Shown here: positions 9,752-19,330 of the stretch, in pieces | Numbering within the stretch: position 1 is the stretch's first letter | How the letters are laid out: each line of letters starts with the position of its first letter | DNA from: Agapetus fuscipes | Lineage: Eukaryota > Arthropoda > Insecta > Trichoptera > Glossosomatidae | NCBI GenBank assembly: GCA_951799405.1 | Contig: OX637345.1 | Coordinates: 11,780,001-11,844,000, forward strand | Direction of reading: 5' to 3' | Length of the DNA: 64,000 nt | Made by a program: the position numbers and the translations under genes | Notes under the pieces: generated by a model | Told to the model about the DNA's origin: nothing | The model's database searches: none | What the model saw: the letters and a program-made list of their open reading frames with translations, nothing else

Positions 9752-10322
9752 ATCGGTTGTTATGAGACTGACCTCCCATGATATAAAAAAAATGGTGCGC
9801 TTTTGCTAATGCCATTCCTGCCATGACTTAAAGTTTGGTACAAGACTGACCACCTTTGGGTAGATAATGTAAGAAAATGTTCACTTTGCCAATGGCACTC
9901 TGTTTCAGGGACGGTCGGCAAAAGATGCAGGGTTTACTTTATTGTTTTTTTTTTAATTAGATTTGTGAAGAGGAATGCGATTCACCAACCTATTTTGCCT
10001 GGCCAGTTGTCTTCATACGAAAGCAGAAACTTGTGTATATGTAATAGAATCTGTTGAACCAGGGTCGAAGTAATGGTCAAATGGGACAGGCGTGATCCGA
10101 GCCAACGTTATTCTGTCCAAATACGCTAGTCGAATATGCGACTTGATCCCCTCTGCCATAACACCGACAATTGTTCAATTGAGGTATGTTTTTATTTATA
10201 TTTTGTAGGTTCACATGCAGCACGTTTAAGCGAAAATTTACAAGTGAATTCTGCTTGTGGGCATGCATTACATGTGAATCATTAATGTTAATATTATTTT
10301 TGCAATTTAGATAATAGATTAA
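9752..10322 (+). repeat. LINE-A 3' ends, one split by SINE-3
   Basis: A truncated piece (9752-9822) is followed by a longer copy starting at 9823 (CATGACTTAAAGTTTGGTAC). That copy is broken after GGGTTTACTTTATTG by a SINE-3 and resumes at about 10170 through TTTGCAATTTAGATAATAG. Confidence 0.75.
9946..10168 (-). mobile_element. SINE-3 inserted in LINE-A end
   Basis: Minus-strand SINE-3: GTCGGTGTTATGGCAGAGGG head, GTTGGCTCGGATCACG in place of the B box, TTCAACAGATTC, GGCCAGGCAAAATAGGTTGG, and its A tail as the T run at 9947-9956. The AT-rich internal palindrome has been lost. Confidence 0.8.
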
Positions 10323-10346
10323 AGGTAGAAAAAAATATTTTGTATT

Positions 10347-10590
10347 CTAATCTAATCTAATCTAAGTTGCAAAGATAATATGTTACATTTGAGATTCACA
10401 CTACATGCATTCTCACAACCAGACACGTACAAATTCGCGCTTGCACATGCCTCATGTGAACCTACAACATAAAAACCAAATCTCAAATGGACATACACCC
10501 TGCAACTCTTGACGTCCTTCCCTGAAACAGGGGTGACATTGGCAAAGTGAACCATTTTCTACAGCATGGGTGGTCAGCCGCATCAATCAA
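10347..10590 (-). repeat. LINE-A 3' end with (TCTAA)n tail
   Basis: Clean minus-strand copy with a tail of several TCTAA units. A 67-codon frame (start codon complement near 10553) covers almost the whole segment. Its reading MVHFANVTPVSGK...QLRLD recurs in many copies. Confidence 0.9.
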
Positions 10591-10984
10591 TCGATTTTAT
10601 GGCATTTACCCGTGGCAAGTAATCTACCTGAAGTATAATACACTGCGTAAATCTCCCATCGATTACGTAGATCAAAAATGTATAAAATATACGACGGCAC
10701 TCCTAGAGAGTGATTTAGTTTTCATACTATTATAGAGTTTATGTAAATGTGTTGTACTCGGGGTATGGGTGTTTAAACGCTCCCCCCGATGGTTTTCCGA
10801 CCCATAGGATGTAGGATGAAGGGGGGACAAACCTTGCCGGCACTTCAAAGGGAATACATGCATAAGAAATGAGCGACATCTATGTAGAAATACAGCAGGC
10901 ATATAATCCAAACTGCAGGCCGAATGACGGATTATTACGGTGTACTCATCTGAAAGTGACATCTGTTGGAAAATACTCAAAGCT
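10591..10984. other. Unassigned stretch
   Basis: No family recognised. Confidence 0.4.
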
Positions 10985-11402
10985 TCTAAATCTAAATCTA
11001 AGCTGCAAATATATTGTATAAATACAAATATATGCCGGCCCTGCGACCTGGAATCAACTACCACCAGAAATCCGGAGGTCTAAGACGGTTGAGGACCTAA
11101 AGAGGAGGATGAAGACATTTTTCTTCGCCCAGTAAAATACGAAGCGCCCTTGGAGTGACATTGAGTCACGAAACGGCGCTGATAAGTAAATCATCATAAT
11201 CATCATCATCATCATCATCATATGTATAATTTGAGAATAATATTAAATGCATTCCAACAAGCAGACACGCATAATTTCGCGCTCACACATGCCGCATGTG
11301 GACCTACAATATAAAAAAACCCAATCTCAAATGAGCATAAGCCCTGCAACTCTTGCCGACCTTCCCTGAAACAGGGGTGACATTGGCAAAGTGAACCATT
11401 CA
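10985..11402 (-). repeat. LINE-A 3' end split by LINE-C
   Basis: The tail part (CTAAATCTAAATCTAAGCTG) at 10985-11034 and the remainder at 11220-11402 belong to one minus-strand copy interrupted by the LINE-C tail. Confidence 0.8.
11035..11219 (+). pseudogene. LINE-C (L2/CR1-like) C-terminal tail
   Basis: The frame reads PATWNQLPPEIRRSKTVEDL then KRRMKTFFFAQ and a stop, the characteristic last residues (WN.LP..., F...) of L2/CR1-type RT proteins. The 3' region folds as AGCGCC...GGCGCT around AGTGAC...GTCAC and ends in ATC repeats. Flanking ATATG (11030-11034 and 11220-11224) looks like a target duplication, although the ATC tail makes the right border slightly ambiguous. Confidence 0.8.
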
Positions 11403-11671
11403 GTATGAAAGAGCTTAATTCTTATTAAATAAAAAATAAATCATAACGTTTTCGGCACAGATGTTACAAATTTGTATTTTCTTAGCTCTGTTAGTGTGTG
11501 CGTCAATATTAATGTGTATTTGTGTGTATTTCTTAGTGATATTTTATGAAAAATAACAAATTGTTAGTGTCATCTTTGACCAGCGAAATGCTAAATCATA
11601 CCAAAAATTCCCGTATCATCGGGAATTTACTGTGGGTGACGCTACAAAGACGAGGGATATTTTGGATGTTC

Positions 11672-11910
11672 AGTACCCTTAGTACGAGTTGCAAAACTTG
11701 AGTAAAGCAAAGTTTACGGAAAGTATTAAAGAGTGATTTTCCCCAAAATCAGCCGTTTTTGTTTCTTACACTTTATGGTCTTAGTTATACAGTGATGAAG
11801 AAAATCAAGTTCAAACAAACAAAAACGGCAGATTTTGGGGAAAACCACTCTTTCATACTTTCCGTAAACTTTACTTTACCTCGAAGTTTTGCAACTTGTT
11901 CTCAGGGTAC
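11672..11910. repeat. Inverted repeat, ~92 bp arms
   Basis: The left arm 11672-11763 (GTACCCTTAGTACGAGTTGC inward) pairs with the right arm 11820-11910 (ending CTTGTTCTCAGGGTAC). The loop region shares GTTTCTTACACTTTATGGTC with 15448-15473 and 47255-47275, so it is a dispersed foldback family. No coding content. Confidence 0.75.
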
Positions 11911-12030
11911 AGATCTCTCTATAAACTGTGCAATATTCTGATCTATATAATATAGTCCCTTAAGACATGAAAGGAATCGGTAAAAGTGATCATTTTTTAC
12001 AGAGTCAGTCCCATATAAACATGATAGTGT

Positions 12031-12187
12031 CCGGTCGATAGATCAGTTGGCACAGTGCTTGTATTCCATGCCGAGAGTTCGAGTTCGAAAGTGTCAGAAA
12101 TGATATCCCGTTTCGGTGTTTATTTCAACCCTAAAATAAAATGCCGCCAAGGTATATTCAGCCTTCACAAATGAGTACCAACTTGGA
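12031..12187 (+). mobile_element. SINE-2, 5' half
   Basis: Head CCGGTCGATAGATCAGTTGG, GAGTTCGAAAG in place of the B box, then the body as far as the CTTCACAAATGAG block, where it stops. Confidence 0.75.
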
Positions 12188-12386
12188 TAGGAGTATAATA
12201 GATTGGATTTAATTTACTGATGTCTGTTTGTGAACGGTCACTTCCTCGGGAGATCCGTTCGCGTGCCAGCAAGTACTTCAATATGCCCGACAATAATAAT
12301 AATATGTCTAACATGTAGAACAGTAGTCCAAGACTGGGGCGGCCGGCGCAACAGGGCTGCGAAATGTGGAGTCGGAAAATAAGTAA

Positions 12387-12684
12387 ACGATCCGTGGTCT
12401 AGTGGTTAACACATCTGACTTGTAAATGGAAGATTGTGGGTTCAAATCCCAGCAGCGCACAAAAAAATATCATTCATATTTTCATATATTATGCTCTTCG
12501 CTGGGGAAAAAATTATATATCTTTGCCAAAGACCGGTCATTAAAGGTCCATCCAGCCTTACAGCAACTGGGTCTTGCTTGAGAATTGGCGGTTTCTACAG
12601 CGACGACTAAGCTCGCAGAGGGCTCTTGAGGTGTAATACACACAACAAAGCGCTCACCAAATAAATCGTCCTGATATTATTATC
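12387..12684 (+). mobile_element. SINE-1, full length (left of palindrome)
   Basis: tRNA-like head with TGGTCTAGTGGTTAACAC and B box GGTTCAAATCC, complete body, then the tail GAGGGCTCTTGAGGTGTAAT and AATATTATTATC. It lies tail to tail with the next SINE-1, only a few bases apart. Confidence 0.9.
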
Positions 12685-12689
12685 ATTTA

Positions 12690-12986
12690 TATGATAATAT
12701 TAGGATGAATTATTTCGTGAGCGTTGTTTTTTGTGTGCATCACACCTCAAGAGCCCTCTGCGGGCTCGGTCGTCGCTATAGAAAGCGCTACTAATCAAGC
12801 AAGAACCAGTTGCTGTAAGGCTGGATGACCGTTCATTAATAAAAGTTTATGAACTTTTCGACCCAGCGAAGAGCATATATTTAAAAATATAAATGGTATT
12901 TAATATTTTTGTACTGCGGCGGAATTCGACCCCACAACCTTCCATTGACGATTCCAAAGTGTTACCACTAGACTACGAACCGGTCA
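12690..12986 (-). mobile_element. SINE-1, full length (right of palindrome)
   Basis: Minus-strand copy from GATAATATTAGGATGAATTA to the head at CTAGACTACGAACCGGTC. With its partner it makes an inverted repeat of about 600 bp with a 5 bp centre. Confidence 0.9.
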
Positions 12987-12989
12987 ATC

Positions 12990-13106
12990 AGGGCAACTCA
13001 CAATACGTTTGATCCGTAGCTGATCCATGGATTATCGTTTTTTTGTTTGGAGAATTCACGTAAGTGTGGCAGTTGAGCCATGAATTTGCTGTGTGTGAAT
13101 AACACC
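12990..13106 (+). mobile_element. MITE-E
   Basis: Starts GGGCAACTCACAATACGTTT and ends TTGCTGTGTGTGAATAACAC. The ends are imperfect inverted repeats of GTTATTCACA-type. Internal GATCCGTAGCTGATCCATGG and GAATTCACGTAAG are shared with copies at 24960-25070 and 57834-57943. Confidence 0.7.
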
Positions 13107-13111
13107 ATAAG

Positions 13112-13312
13112 TTCCTCGACTTAAAGGCTGGTTTGAGGATGACAACCAATACTGTAAAATTTGATTCACTTTGACAACTTTACTCTTGTTTCAGAGAAGA
13201 GTTTCAGGGTTTACGCTCATTTGAGATTTTTTTTTCGTAGTACAAAATAAACCATGAGGCAGACCGCAAAGGCATCTTGAAAAAATGGTTCACTTTGCCA
13301 AAGTCACCTCTT
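13112..13312 (+). repeat. Two LINE-A 3' fragments
   Basis: The 5' part of one copy (13112-13245) is followed by another short 5' part (13248-13312, TGGTTCACTTTGCCAAAG). Both are strongly diverged. Confidence 0.65.
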
Positions 13313-13335
13313 TCTCTCGTCAAAAAGTCCTCTAA

Positions 13336-13505
13336 GGGGTCGCATGGGGCGTGTGGAGTCTATTTATTTTCACAGGTAATGGAGCACGCCTTACGTCAAC
13401 CCCTTCAGTTGAAACTGGGGTTTCCCAGCTCCCGAAGGAGTCATTATTAAGAGAGTCGATACTCATAGATGAGAGTCGTTAGGGCTACTTCGTTGACACC
13501 CTTGT
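13336..13505 (-). mobile_element. SINE-2, 3' half
   Basis: Minus strand of GGGGTCGCATGGGGCGTG, CTATTTATTTTCACAGGTAA and TTTCCCAGCTCCCGAAGGAG. It decays toward 13505. Confidence 0.7.
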
Positions 13506-13678
13506 TTTGTTCTGAGTCATGTTATAATGAATAAAGGCACCAAGTGGTTGGAACACCCCATATTAACAATTCCTTTTGTGAATTACTAACACCTGTAGGG
13601 TTCACTAAACGATCGGCAAATCGCTTTTTAATATAAAAATTGGAAATCCATACAATATACTTCTTCCCTATTTCTTTA

Positions 13679-13895
13679 CTAATAAGTTGGTATGAGACTG
13701 ACTTCCAATACCGTTAAAAATATATATTTCATATTATATTGTGCCATAATATTGTCTTTTTTTTTTTCAAGGCATTGTATTTTTTTTTATAATATTATGT
13801 TTAAAGATTTTGTAGGGTTTTGAAAAAAAAAATATTTTATATTATTTTTTAGTATGTATGTAAAAGGCACAATGAGTCCTTGAAATAAATAAGTA
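13679..13895 (+). repeat. LINE-A 5' piece joined to a LINE-E-like 3' end
   Basis: 13679-13727 is the first 50 bp of the LINE-A segment. 13735-13895 ends GTAAAAGGCACAATGAGTCC then TTGAAATAAATAAG, close to the LINE-E terminus at 31090-31120, so it is read as a truncated LINE-E family end. Confidence 0.55.
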
Positions 13896-13915
13896 TGATG
13901 CCGACCACTTCTTGG

Positions 13916-14214
13916 ACTGGTCCGTAGTCCAGTGGCTACACTTCGGACTCGTAAATGGAAGGTTGTGGATTCGAATCCCGGCGGAGCACAAAAATATACC
14001 ATTTATATTTCCAAATGTGCTCTTCGCTGGGTTGAACAAATACATAAACCTTTACCAAAGACCGGCCACTGAAAGGTACATCCAACCTTACAACAACTGG
14101 GTCTTGCTTGAGAATTGGCGCTTTCTACAGCGACGACCAAGCTCGCAGAGGGCTATTGAGGTGTGATAGACAAAAACAGCGCTCACCAAATTAATCATCC
14201 TAATATTACTATTA
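13916..14214 (+). mobile_element. SINE-1, full length
   Basis: Head from ACTGGTCCGTAGTCCAGTGG with B box GGATTCGAATCCCGG, full body and LINE-C-like hairpin tail ending AATATTACTATTAT. Confidence 0.9.
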
Positions 14215-14374
14215 TGCCTGTTTCGGGGAAAGTCGGCAAGAGTTGCGGGATTATGTGTATTCACGGTTTGGGTTTTCTTGTGTAAGTACACGTGCGTACA
14301 TAAATGTGTCTGCTGGAGGGCGTGATATGAATATTAATCTCAAATATTGGCACATCTTTGCAAATTAGATTATA
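14215..14374 (+). repeat. LINE-A 3' part
   Basis: Starts within the CCTGTTTCGGGGAAAGTCGG block directly after the SINE-1 tail and runs to AAATTAGATTATAG. It probably belongs with the 5' piece at 13679-13727, separated by later insertions. Confidence 0.7.
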
Positions 14375-14375
14375 G

Positions 14376-14568
14376 CTGGTATAATCGAGCGGATAAGGCG
14401 CTGGAACTCAAATTTGCGTTGTTGAAACTATCGCAAGTTCGAACCCTGCCTACGCTATGTCCTATTGACAATATCTTTGATTCTGGTTCAACAGATATTC
14501 TTGGGTAATTATTAATTGATAATTAATTCGTTAAAGTGTTAAATAATTCATTATTAATTATTAATAAC
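14376..14568 (+). mobile_element. SINE-3, diverged copy
   Basis: GGTATAATCGAGCGGATAAG head, B box AAGTTCGAACCC, TTCTGGTTCAACAGATATTC, then the AT-rich palindromic segment. The GGCCAGGCAG end is missing. It abuts a short palindromic patch (CGAACATTCGG) at 14590-14630. Confidence 0.65.
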
Positions 14569-14639
14569 TAGGGATGGGCCGAATGTGGTTTGAACCGAAA
14601 ACGAACTTCGGCCGAACATTCGGTTAAAATATTTTATGA

Positions 14640-15063
14640 TGTGTATAAAACTCTACTAGAGTCGGTTCAAAGAAAATTTACGAAAATATTGTTCCATCGG
14701 TTAAGCTACGAAAACCGCTCTTACGACAAACGCCTACTTCATCTAAATCTGGTAAGTATTGATAATCGATGTTTAATATTGAGTGCGTTGACTCTGAGGA
14801 GTATCTGTCTATCGGAAATGGATTGCCCTGGTCTTCTATGTCAAATTAAGTTTCGTATACCAAGATGCGCATCTCGTTCTTCACAATTATTTTTTCTGTC
14901 AAAATGTCGAACAAATGCAGGTCAAAGAGCTCCTATTCATAGAATGTGCAGTGATTTTAATAAATATTTTAATGATTTAGATTTGTTTAATAAGGGGAAA
15001 TACTCCTTTAGGGGGGACTTGATGAAAACTATATATAAAATGTCTTTTACACCCAGTTTATAG
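14640..15063 (+). pseudogene. LINE-D type RT C-terminal frame, 5'-truncated
   Basis: An open frame of about 140 codons reads YKTLLESVQRKFTKILFHRL, then DKRLLHLNLVSIDNRCLILS and KYSFRGDLMKTIYKMSFTPS before the stop at 15061-15063. The VQRKF.K..., L.L.SL..RR.... order is the usual C-terminal region of CR1/Jockey-clade RT proteins (here SIDNRC replaces SL.NRR). The catalytic domain is absent because of 5' truncation. No stop interrupts the remaining part, so the copy is not very old. A T-rich 3' UTR and a TAAAA tail follow. Confidence 0.7.
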
Positions 15064-15402
15064 GTGCTGATTGGGCTTTTTGTTCTTCTTTTTTATTCTT
15101 CTCTTTTTTCTTCTTTAACTTTTACATTCTTATGTTTTTCTTTGTTTACTCTTCTTGTTTCTCCTTGTTATTTTTGTTTCTTTTACTAATTTTATTACTT
15201 TTGAATTTTGACTTCCTCTACTTCTTTTATATTTTTATGTCAGCTACATTAAATTTATAATATATATGTGGGAAATTTTTAAGGATGTAGGCATTTTAAA
15301 TTATATGTATCCACTTTTTTGTTTATTGCAACTGTGTCTGTATCTGTTTTTTCTCCTAATAAAGTAAAATAAAATAAAATAAAATAAAATAAAATAAAAA
15401 AA
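15064..15402 (+). repeat. LINE-D 3' UTR and (TAAAA)n tail
   Basis: Pyrimidine-rich trailer after the stop codon, then an AATAAAG near 15358 and a run of TAAAA units at 15365-15402 that marks the 3' terminus. Confidence 0.75.
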
Positions 15403-15777
15403 TCGAGGCCGTTTACAAAAAATTGTCCGTTGTTTTTAAAAATATGTTTCTTATACTTCATGGCCTTAGTAAATAAGTGACATTAATGGAAACAATCACG
15501 CATATTAACTGATTTTTTACCTAAATTGTAAACTTTAAATTTTTTAAATAACTTCAAAAATGACGCCTCAAAAAAGTATTTTAAAAACTCGTTTTTTTCA
15601 CATTTTTTTGTTCTAATTTTGTTGTTTCTTATTTTGGAAATATTACATATTTTTGTTCTTCATAATTATAGAATGATACAATGTCTAGTAAGTTTACGGA
15701 TAATATTTCAGGTAATGTGAACAGTTTTTGAGATAATATGAAAAAACTGAAACTAATTCTTGAAAACGGAAAACGGC
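15403..15777. other. Unassigned stretch
   Basis: Shares only the GTTTCTTATACTTCATGGCC segment with the inverted-repeat family at 11672-11910. Confidence 0.4.
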
Positions 15778-15831
15778 ACGGGAGGTCAGCCTCATACCAA
15801 CCTATCAGTCAAGGAGCAAGTCAAGAGTCGA

Positions 15832-16489
15832 GGGTTCCTGTGAAGTTTGATGTCGATCGTATTGCACAACACTTTTTTATGAAAATCTATGGAAAATATG
15901 TTTCTGCAGCGAATTTTAGCTCATTTCCAGTACAATCTTGGTTCCAATTTCGTTTTGTCGATGAGTGTGTATGTATATGCTCGACCGGTCCGTAGTTTAG
16001 TGGTTAACACTTCTGACTCGTAAATGGAATGTTGTGGGTTCGAATCCCGGCGGAGCACAAAAAATATACCATTTATATTTTCAAATATGCTCTTCCCTCG
16101 GTGAAAAATTCATATACCTTTACCAAAGACCGGTCACTAAAGGTCCATCCAGCCTTACATCAACTGGGTCTTGCTTGAGAATTGGCGTTTTCTACAGCAA
16201 CGACCAAGCCCGCAGAGGGCTCTTGAGGTGTGATACACACAAAAACAGCGCTCACCTAATAAACCATTTTTATATTATTCATTTTTTGATATCCGATTCA
16301 TTCGCTATTTCAGTTGTGATAAATGTAAAAAAAATCGCAGTGGTTCCTGTGAAATTTGATGTCGATCGTATTGCAAAACATTTTTTCATGAAAATCTATG
16401 GAAAATATTTTTCTGCAGCGAATTTTAGCCCATTTCCAGTACAATCTTGGTTCCAATTAGGTTTTGTCGATGAGTGTGTGTATGTATAT
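15832..16489 (+). repeat. ~148 bp direct repeats flanking a SINE-1
   Basis: 15832-15979 and 16342-16489 match nearly base for base (GGTTCCTGTGAA to GAGTGTGTATGTATAT). Both read VPVKFDVDRIA.HFFMKIYG without a stop. A SINE-1 and ~60 bp of unrelated sequence separate them. The product is not recognised. A LINE-A fragment lies just left of the first copy (15778-15817). Confidence 0.7.
15984..16279 (+). mobile_element. SINE-1, full length
   Basis: Head ACCGGTCCGTAGTTTAGTGG, perfect B box GGTTCGAATCC, complete body and hairpin tail. One of the best preserved copies. Confidence 0.9.
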
Positions 16490-16502
16490 ATTTGTGCAAA
16501 GG

Positions 16503-16550
16503 GGTTTTAGAGGGGCGGGGGGATGGGGGGGGTTTATGGGTGGGGGGGGT
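16503..16550. repeat. G-rich run, possible quadruplex
   Basis: Several G tracts of three or more (GGGGCGGGGGGATGGGGGG and GGGTGGGGGGGG) on the plus strand within 48 bp. Confidence 0.7.
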
Positions 16551-16969
16551 AGTACTTTGTTTATCCCGTAACGAGCTCAGGCTCGGACCTCTCTCTCCCG
16601 CACGCGGAACCCCCGCAAGGCGCGAGAGGGACAGCCATACCCTTTGAAGTCTCCCGACAGCGCGATGTAATCTATTTTGTTTCCTTTGAAGTCTCACAAG
16701 GCATAGATGTCTAGCGCAGCACGTATACACATATAGGTTCCGAGTTAGAATACCACATTGACAAAACGACACATTGTAGAACGACACAGTAACAAAACGA
16801 TACATGAAATAACGACACAGTGACAAAACGACACATGACACATTTTGCCACATAACGCCCCTTCTGTTTGAACTTCACTGGCTTCAGATTTGCGAGAGAA
16901 TACAGTACAAGCTGTGTGTACTCACTAGGTTCCGTGTTAGAATGGCACATTGACAAAACGACACATTGT

Positions 16970-17544
16970 TATTAACTCACTGAGCCCAGAGCGATGGTTG
17001 ACGTCTTTAGCTGCGTTATACGATACAAATTAGAGTACGCTGTCGAGGTTTGGACTCCTTACCAGCGGAAGTACATAGATATGATAGAACAAGTTCAAAA
17101 AAAGTTTCTCAGGTATCTCCTCATGAGGCGTTGTGGAAGTTACCCACAATTCATGCATCATGAGGAGCTACTTCGGGAGACTGGATTAAGAAGCCTTGAA
17201 ACGAGGCGCAATAGGTCCCTTATGGTGCTCACTCATAAGGTCATCAACGGCTTAATCGACAGTCCCACCCTGTTGGAGGGCTACAGGTTGTATGTGCCTG
17301 ACGACTACACCCGAGGGCGAGGACATGATCTATTTCATGTACCGAAAAGCCGTACTGATGTCGTGGCGCAACACCCTGTGACTCGGAGTATAAAGCTCTT
17401 AAATAAGTCTAATATGGACATTTTTTAATGTAATTTATTAAGATTTAAAAATCTAGCAATAGAGTTCCTCCTAGCGTGTTGATAGCTGTGAGGGTGCACT
17501 GTAATTAGGGTAACCTATTGTGCACGAAAAAAAAAAAAAAAAAA
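16970..17544 (+). pseudogene. LINE-D type RT C-terminal frame with poly-A
   Basis: The frame ending at 17428 reads YKLEYAVEVWTPYQRKYIDM, then IEQVQKKFLRYL and LRSLETRRNRSLMVLTHKVI. This is the thumb and C-terminal region of CR1/Jockey-type RT (L.EY...VW.P....I..IE..Q..F). It runs without a stop to NKSNMDIF. The 3' UTR contains GAGGGTGCACTGTAATTAGG and ends in poly-A at 17527-17544. ATTGT flanks it on both sides (16965-16969 and 17545-17549), so the borders are exact. Another copy of this 3' end is at 36385-36508. Confidence 0.85.
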
Positions 17545-17676
17545 ATTGTAGAACGACACAGTGACAAAACGATACATGAACTAACGACACATGACACATT
17601 TTGCCACATAACGCCCCTTCTGTTTGAACTTCAATGGCTTCAGATTTCCGAGAGAATACAGTACAGCTGTGTGTAC

Positions 17677-18018
17677 TCACCTTCAGGACACTAAATGGAG
17701 CAGCACCTCACTACCTGTCTGAACTGGTCACCAAAATGGAAGTCACTACCCGCGGACAGACACTCAGATCCAGGGACTCGAATAAAAGTCTGCTCCAGCT
17801 GCCGCGCAGAGCCACGAGGACGGTGTTTGGTGACCGAGCCTTTAGCGTTGCTGCTCCGACGGCCTGGAATTCTCTTCCTGCGACCCTCAGGGAGCTGAAG
17901 ACTGCGGCAGCTTTTCGCAAAGGGCTCAAAACCTAATTTTTTCAAAAACTCTTACAAAGCGCCTTTTCAGTGACTCAGTCACGATAAGGCGCTTTACAAA
18001 TGTTATTTATTATTATTA
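17677..18018 (+). pseudogene. LINE-C (L2-like) C-terminal tail
   Basis: The frame to 17936 reads LTFRTLNGAAPHYLSELV, then RDSNKSLLQLPRRATRTVFG and FSVAAPTAWNSLPATLREL, then LKT and stop. This is the very recognisable end of L2/CR1-group RT (R.F..AAP..WN.LP). Downstream is a two-part hairpin, AAAGCGCCTT/AAGGCGCTTT (17956-17995) around GTGACTCAGTCAC (17970-17982), and a TTA-repeat tail. It is 5'-truncated and free of stops. Confidence 0.9.
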
Positions 18019-18319
18019 TTATGACATAACGACGCAGTGACAGAACGACACACTACAGAACAACAGTATGACGAAACATTACCAGGAAGTATGTACATCA
18101 CAATGACAAAACATCACATGACGACTGTGTTATTTGTGATATTTTTTCAAGTGGCGTTTATGAATTGTTCTATTCAGGTATATGATGTTTTGTCCTTGGG
18201 TTGTTTTGTCATAGCGATGTATTTTCTGTGTTGTTCTGTCATGTGTCGTTTTGTCACTGTGCCGATCGATACTGTCACCGTATACGCATATCAAGTATGC
18301 TAGCAGTACCCGGCGTGCT

Positions 18320-18575
18320 TCACTGCGCCGTTTGGAATCTATTTATTTCCACAGGTAAGGAAGCAGGCCATACGTCTACAACTTCACTGAAAGTACGGGT
18401 TACCCAGCTCCCAAATAGCCTGATTCTCATCTTAAGTAAAGGCTGAGTAAAGCTTGCTGGTATTTTATTTTGGGTTTGAAGTAACCACCGAAATGGGAAA
18501 ACATTTCTAGCTCCGTTGGTGGGAGTCGAACCCTAGTCCTTTAGCATGGAACACAAGTATTCTAGAAACTGAGCT
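18320..18575 (-). mobile_element. SINE-2, nearly complete, diverged
   Basis: Minus strand from the GCGCCGTTTGGAATCTATTT tail region through TTTGGGTTTGAAGTAACC to the B box (GAGTCGAACCC complement) and the decayed A box at the right end. Confidence 0.75.
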
Positions 18576-18577
18576 TT

Positions 18578-18760
18578 TTACCGTAGTTTAATGGTTAACG
18601 CTTCAGGTTTGTAAAAGGGTTGAAAAATTCACTGCCTTACCCCAGTAGCCTTACCACAACTGGGTCTTGATTGAGAATTAGCGCTTTCTGTAGCGTCAAC
18701 CAAGGCTTTGAGGTGTGTTTCACACAAAAACAGCGCTAACCAAATAAATTAACATTTTGA
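18578..18760 (+). mobile_element. SINE-1, old copy with internal deletion
   Basis: A box-like CCGTAGTTTAATGGTTAACG, then a jump to GGGTTGAAAAATTCACTGCC, the ACTGGGTCTTGATTGAG block and the GAGGTGTGTTTCACAC hairpin. The B box is deleted. Confidence 0.7.
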
Positions 18761-18790
18761 ATGAAAACTGTTCTAATTTTCTTTTCGTTC

Positions 18791-19010
18791 CGTGACAAAT
18801 AGGTTAGTATGAGGCTGACCATCCATACTGTAAAAAATGGTTTCACGGCATGAGTTACAGTTATGTTTATTTGAGATTAGGTATTTATGTTGTAAGTCCA
18901 CATGCTACATGCGTACGCGCGGGCTTCTACGTGTCTGCTTATGGAAATGCATGTAATATGAATCTTTAATATAATATATCTTTGAAAATTGGATTATAGA
19001 TAATATATCA
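18791..19010 (+). repeat. LINE-A 3' end
   Basis: GTGACAAATAGGTTAGTATG to GGATTATAGATAATAT, with a deletion of the CCCTG/CAGGG hairpin. Confidence 0.8.
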
Positions 19011-19330
19011 ATTTAAATCAGAGTGTTGTAGAGATGTCAGTCTTCTATATCAATATTTATGATTATCATTATTATTTGTTTAAGCAAACAAAAAAACAAA
19101 ATGTGCAGATTGTAGGCGAGAACAAGATTGTTCAACAAATTATAAAATAATAATAGCAAATGTATAAATACATAAATACACAATATAACATACATAATTA
19201 ATGTTGTAAATTGGACCTCAGTATTCAAATGATCAATTTTTCGTCATCTAAAACTAAATCAGTAAAAAAACCGTAAAAACAATTGAACAAACAACAATAC
19301 TTTGAGTTCTGTAACTAGTAGGTACGTGAA
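19011..19330. other. Unassigned AT-rich stretch
   Basis: No gene or repeat recognised. Confidence 0.45.

Larger units (their letters stand above)
16735..18275. mobile_element. Foldback-like array of short repeats, with LINE insertions
   Basis: Degenerate units of GACAAAACGACACAT type make a left arm (16741-16970, 17545-17640, 18018-18120). The inverse type (GTTCTGTCATGTGTCG) makes a right arm at 18180-18265. A ~190 bp larger period (GGTTCCGAGTTAGAATACCA to AGCTGTGTGTACTCAC) is present about twice on the left. The arrangement recalls Foldback elements, whose inverted arms are tandem repeats. No transposase is visible. Two LINE tails have inserted into it. Confidence 0.6.

Noticed and set aside
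10347..10362. (TCTAA)n runs as telomeric repeats
   Set aside because: They occur only at the 3' ends of LINE-A copies and differ from the insect TTAGG unit.
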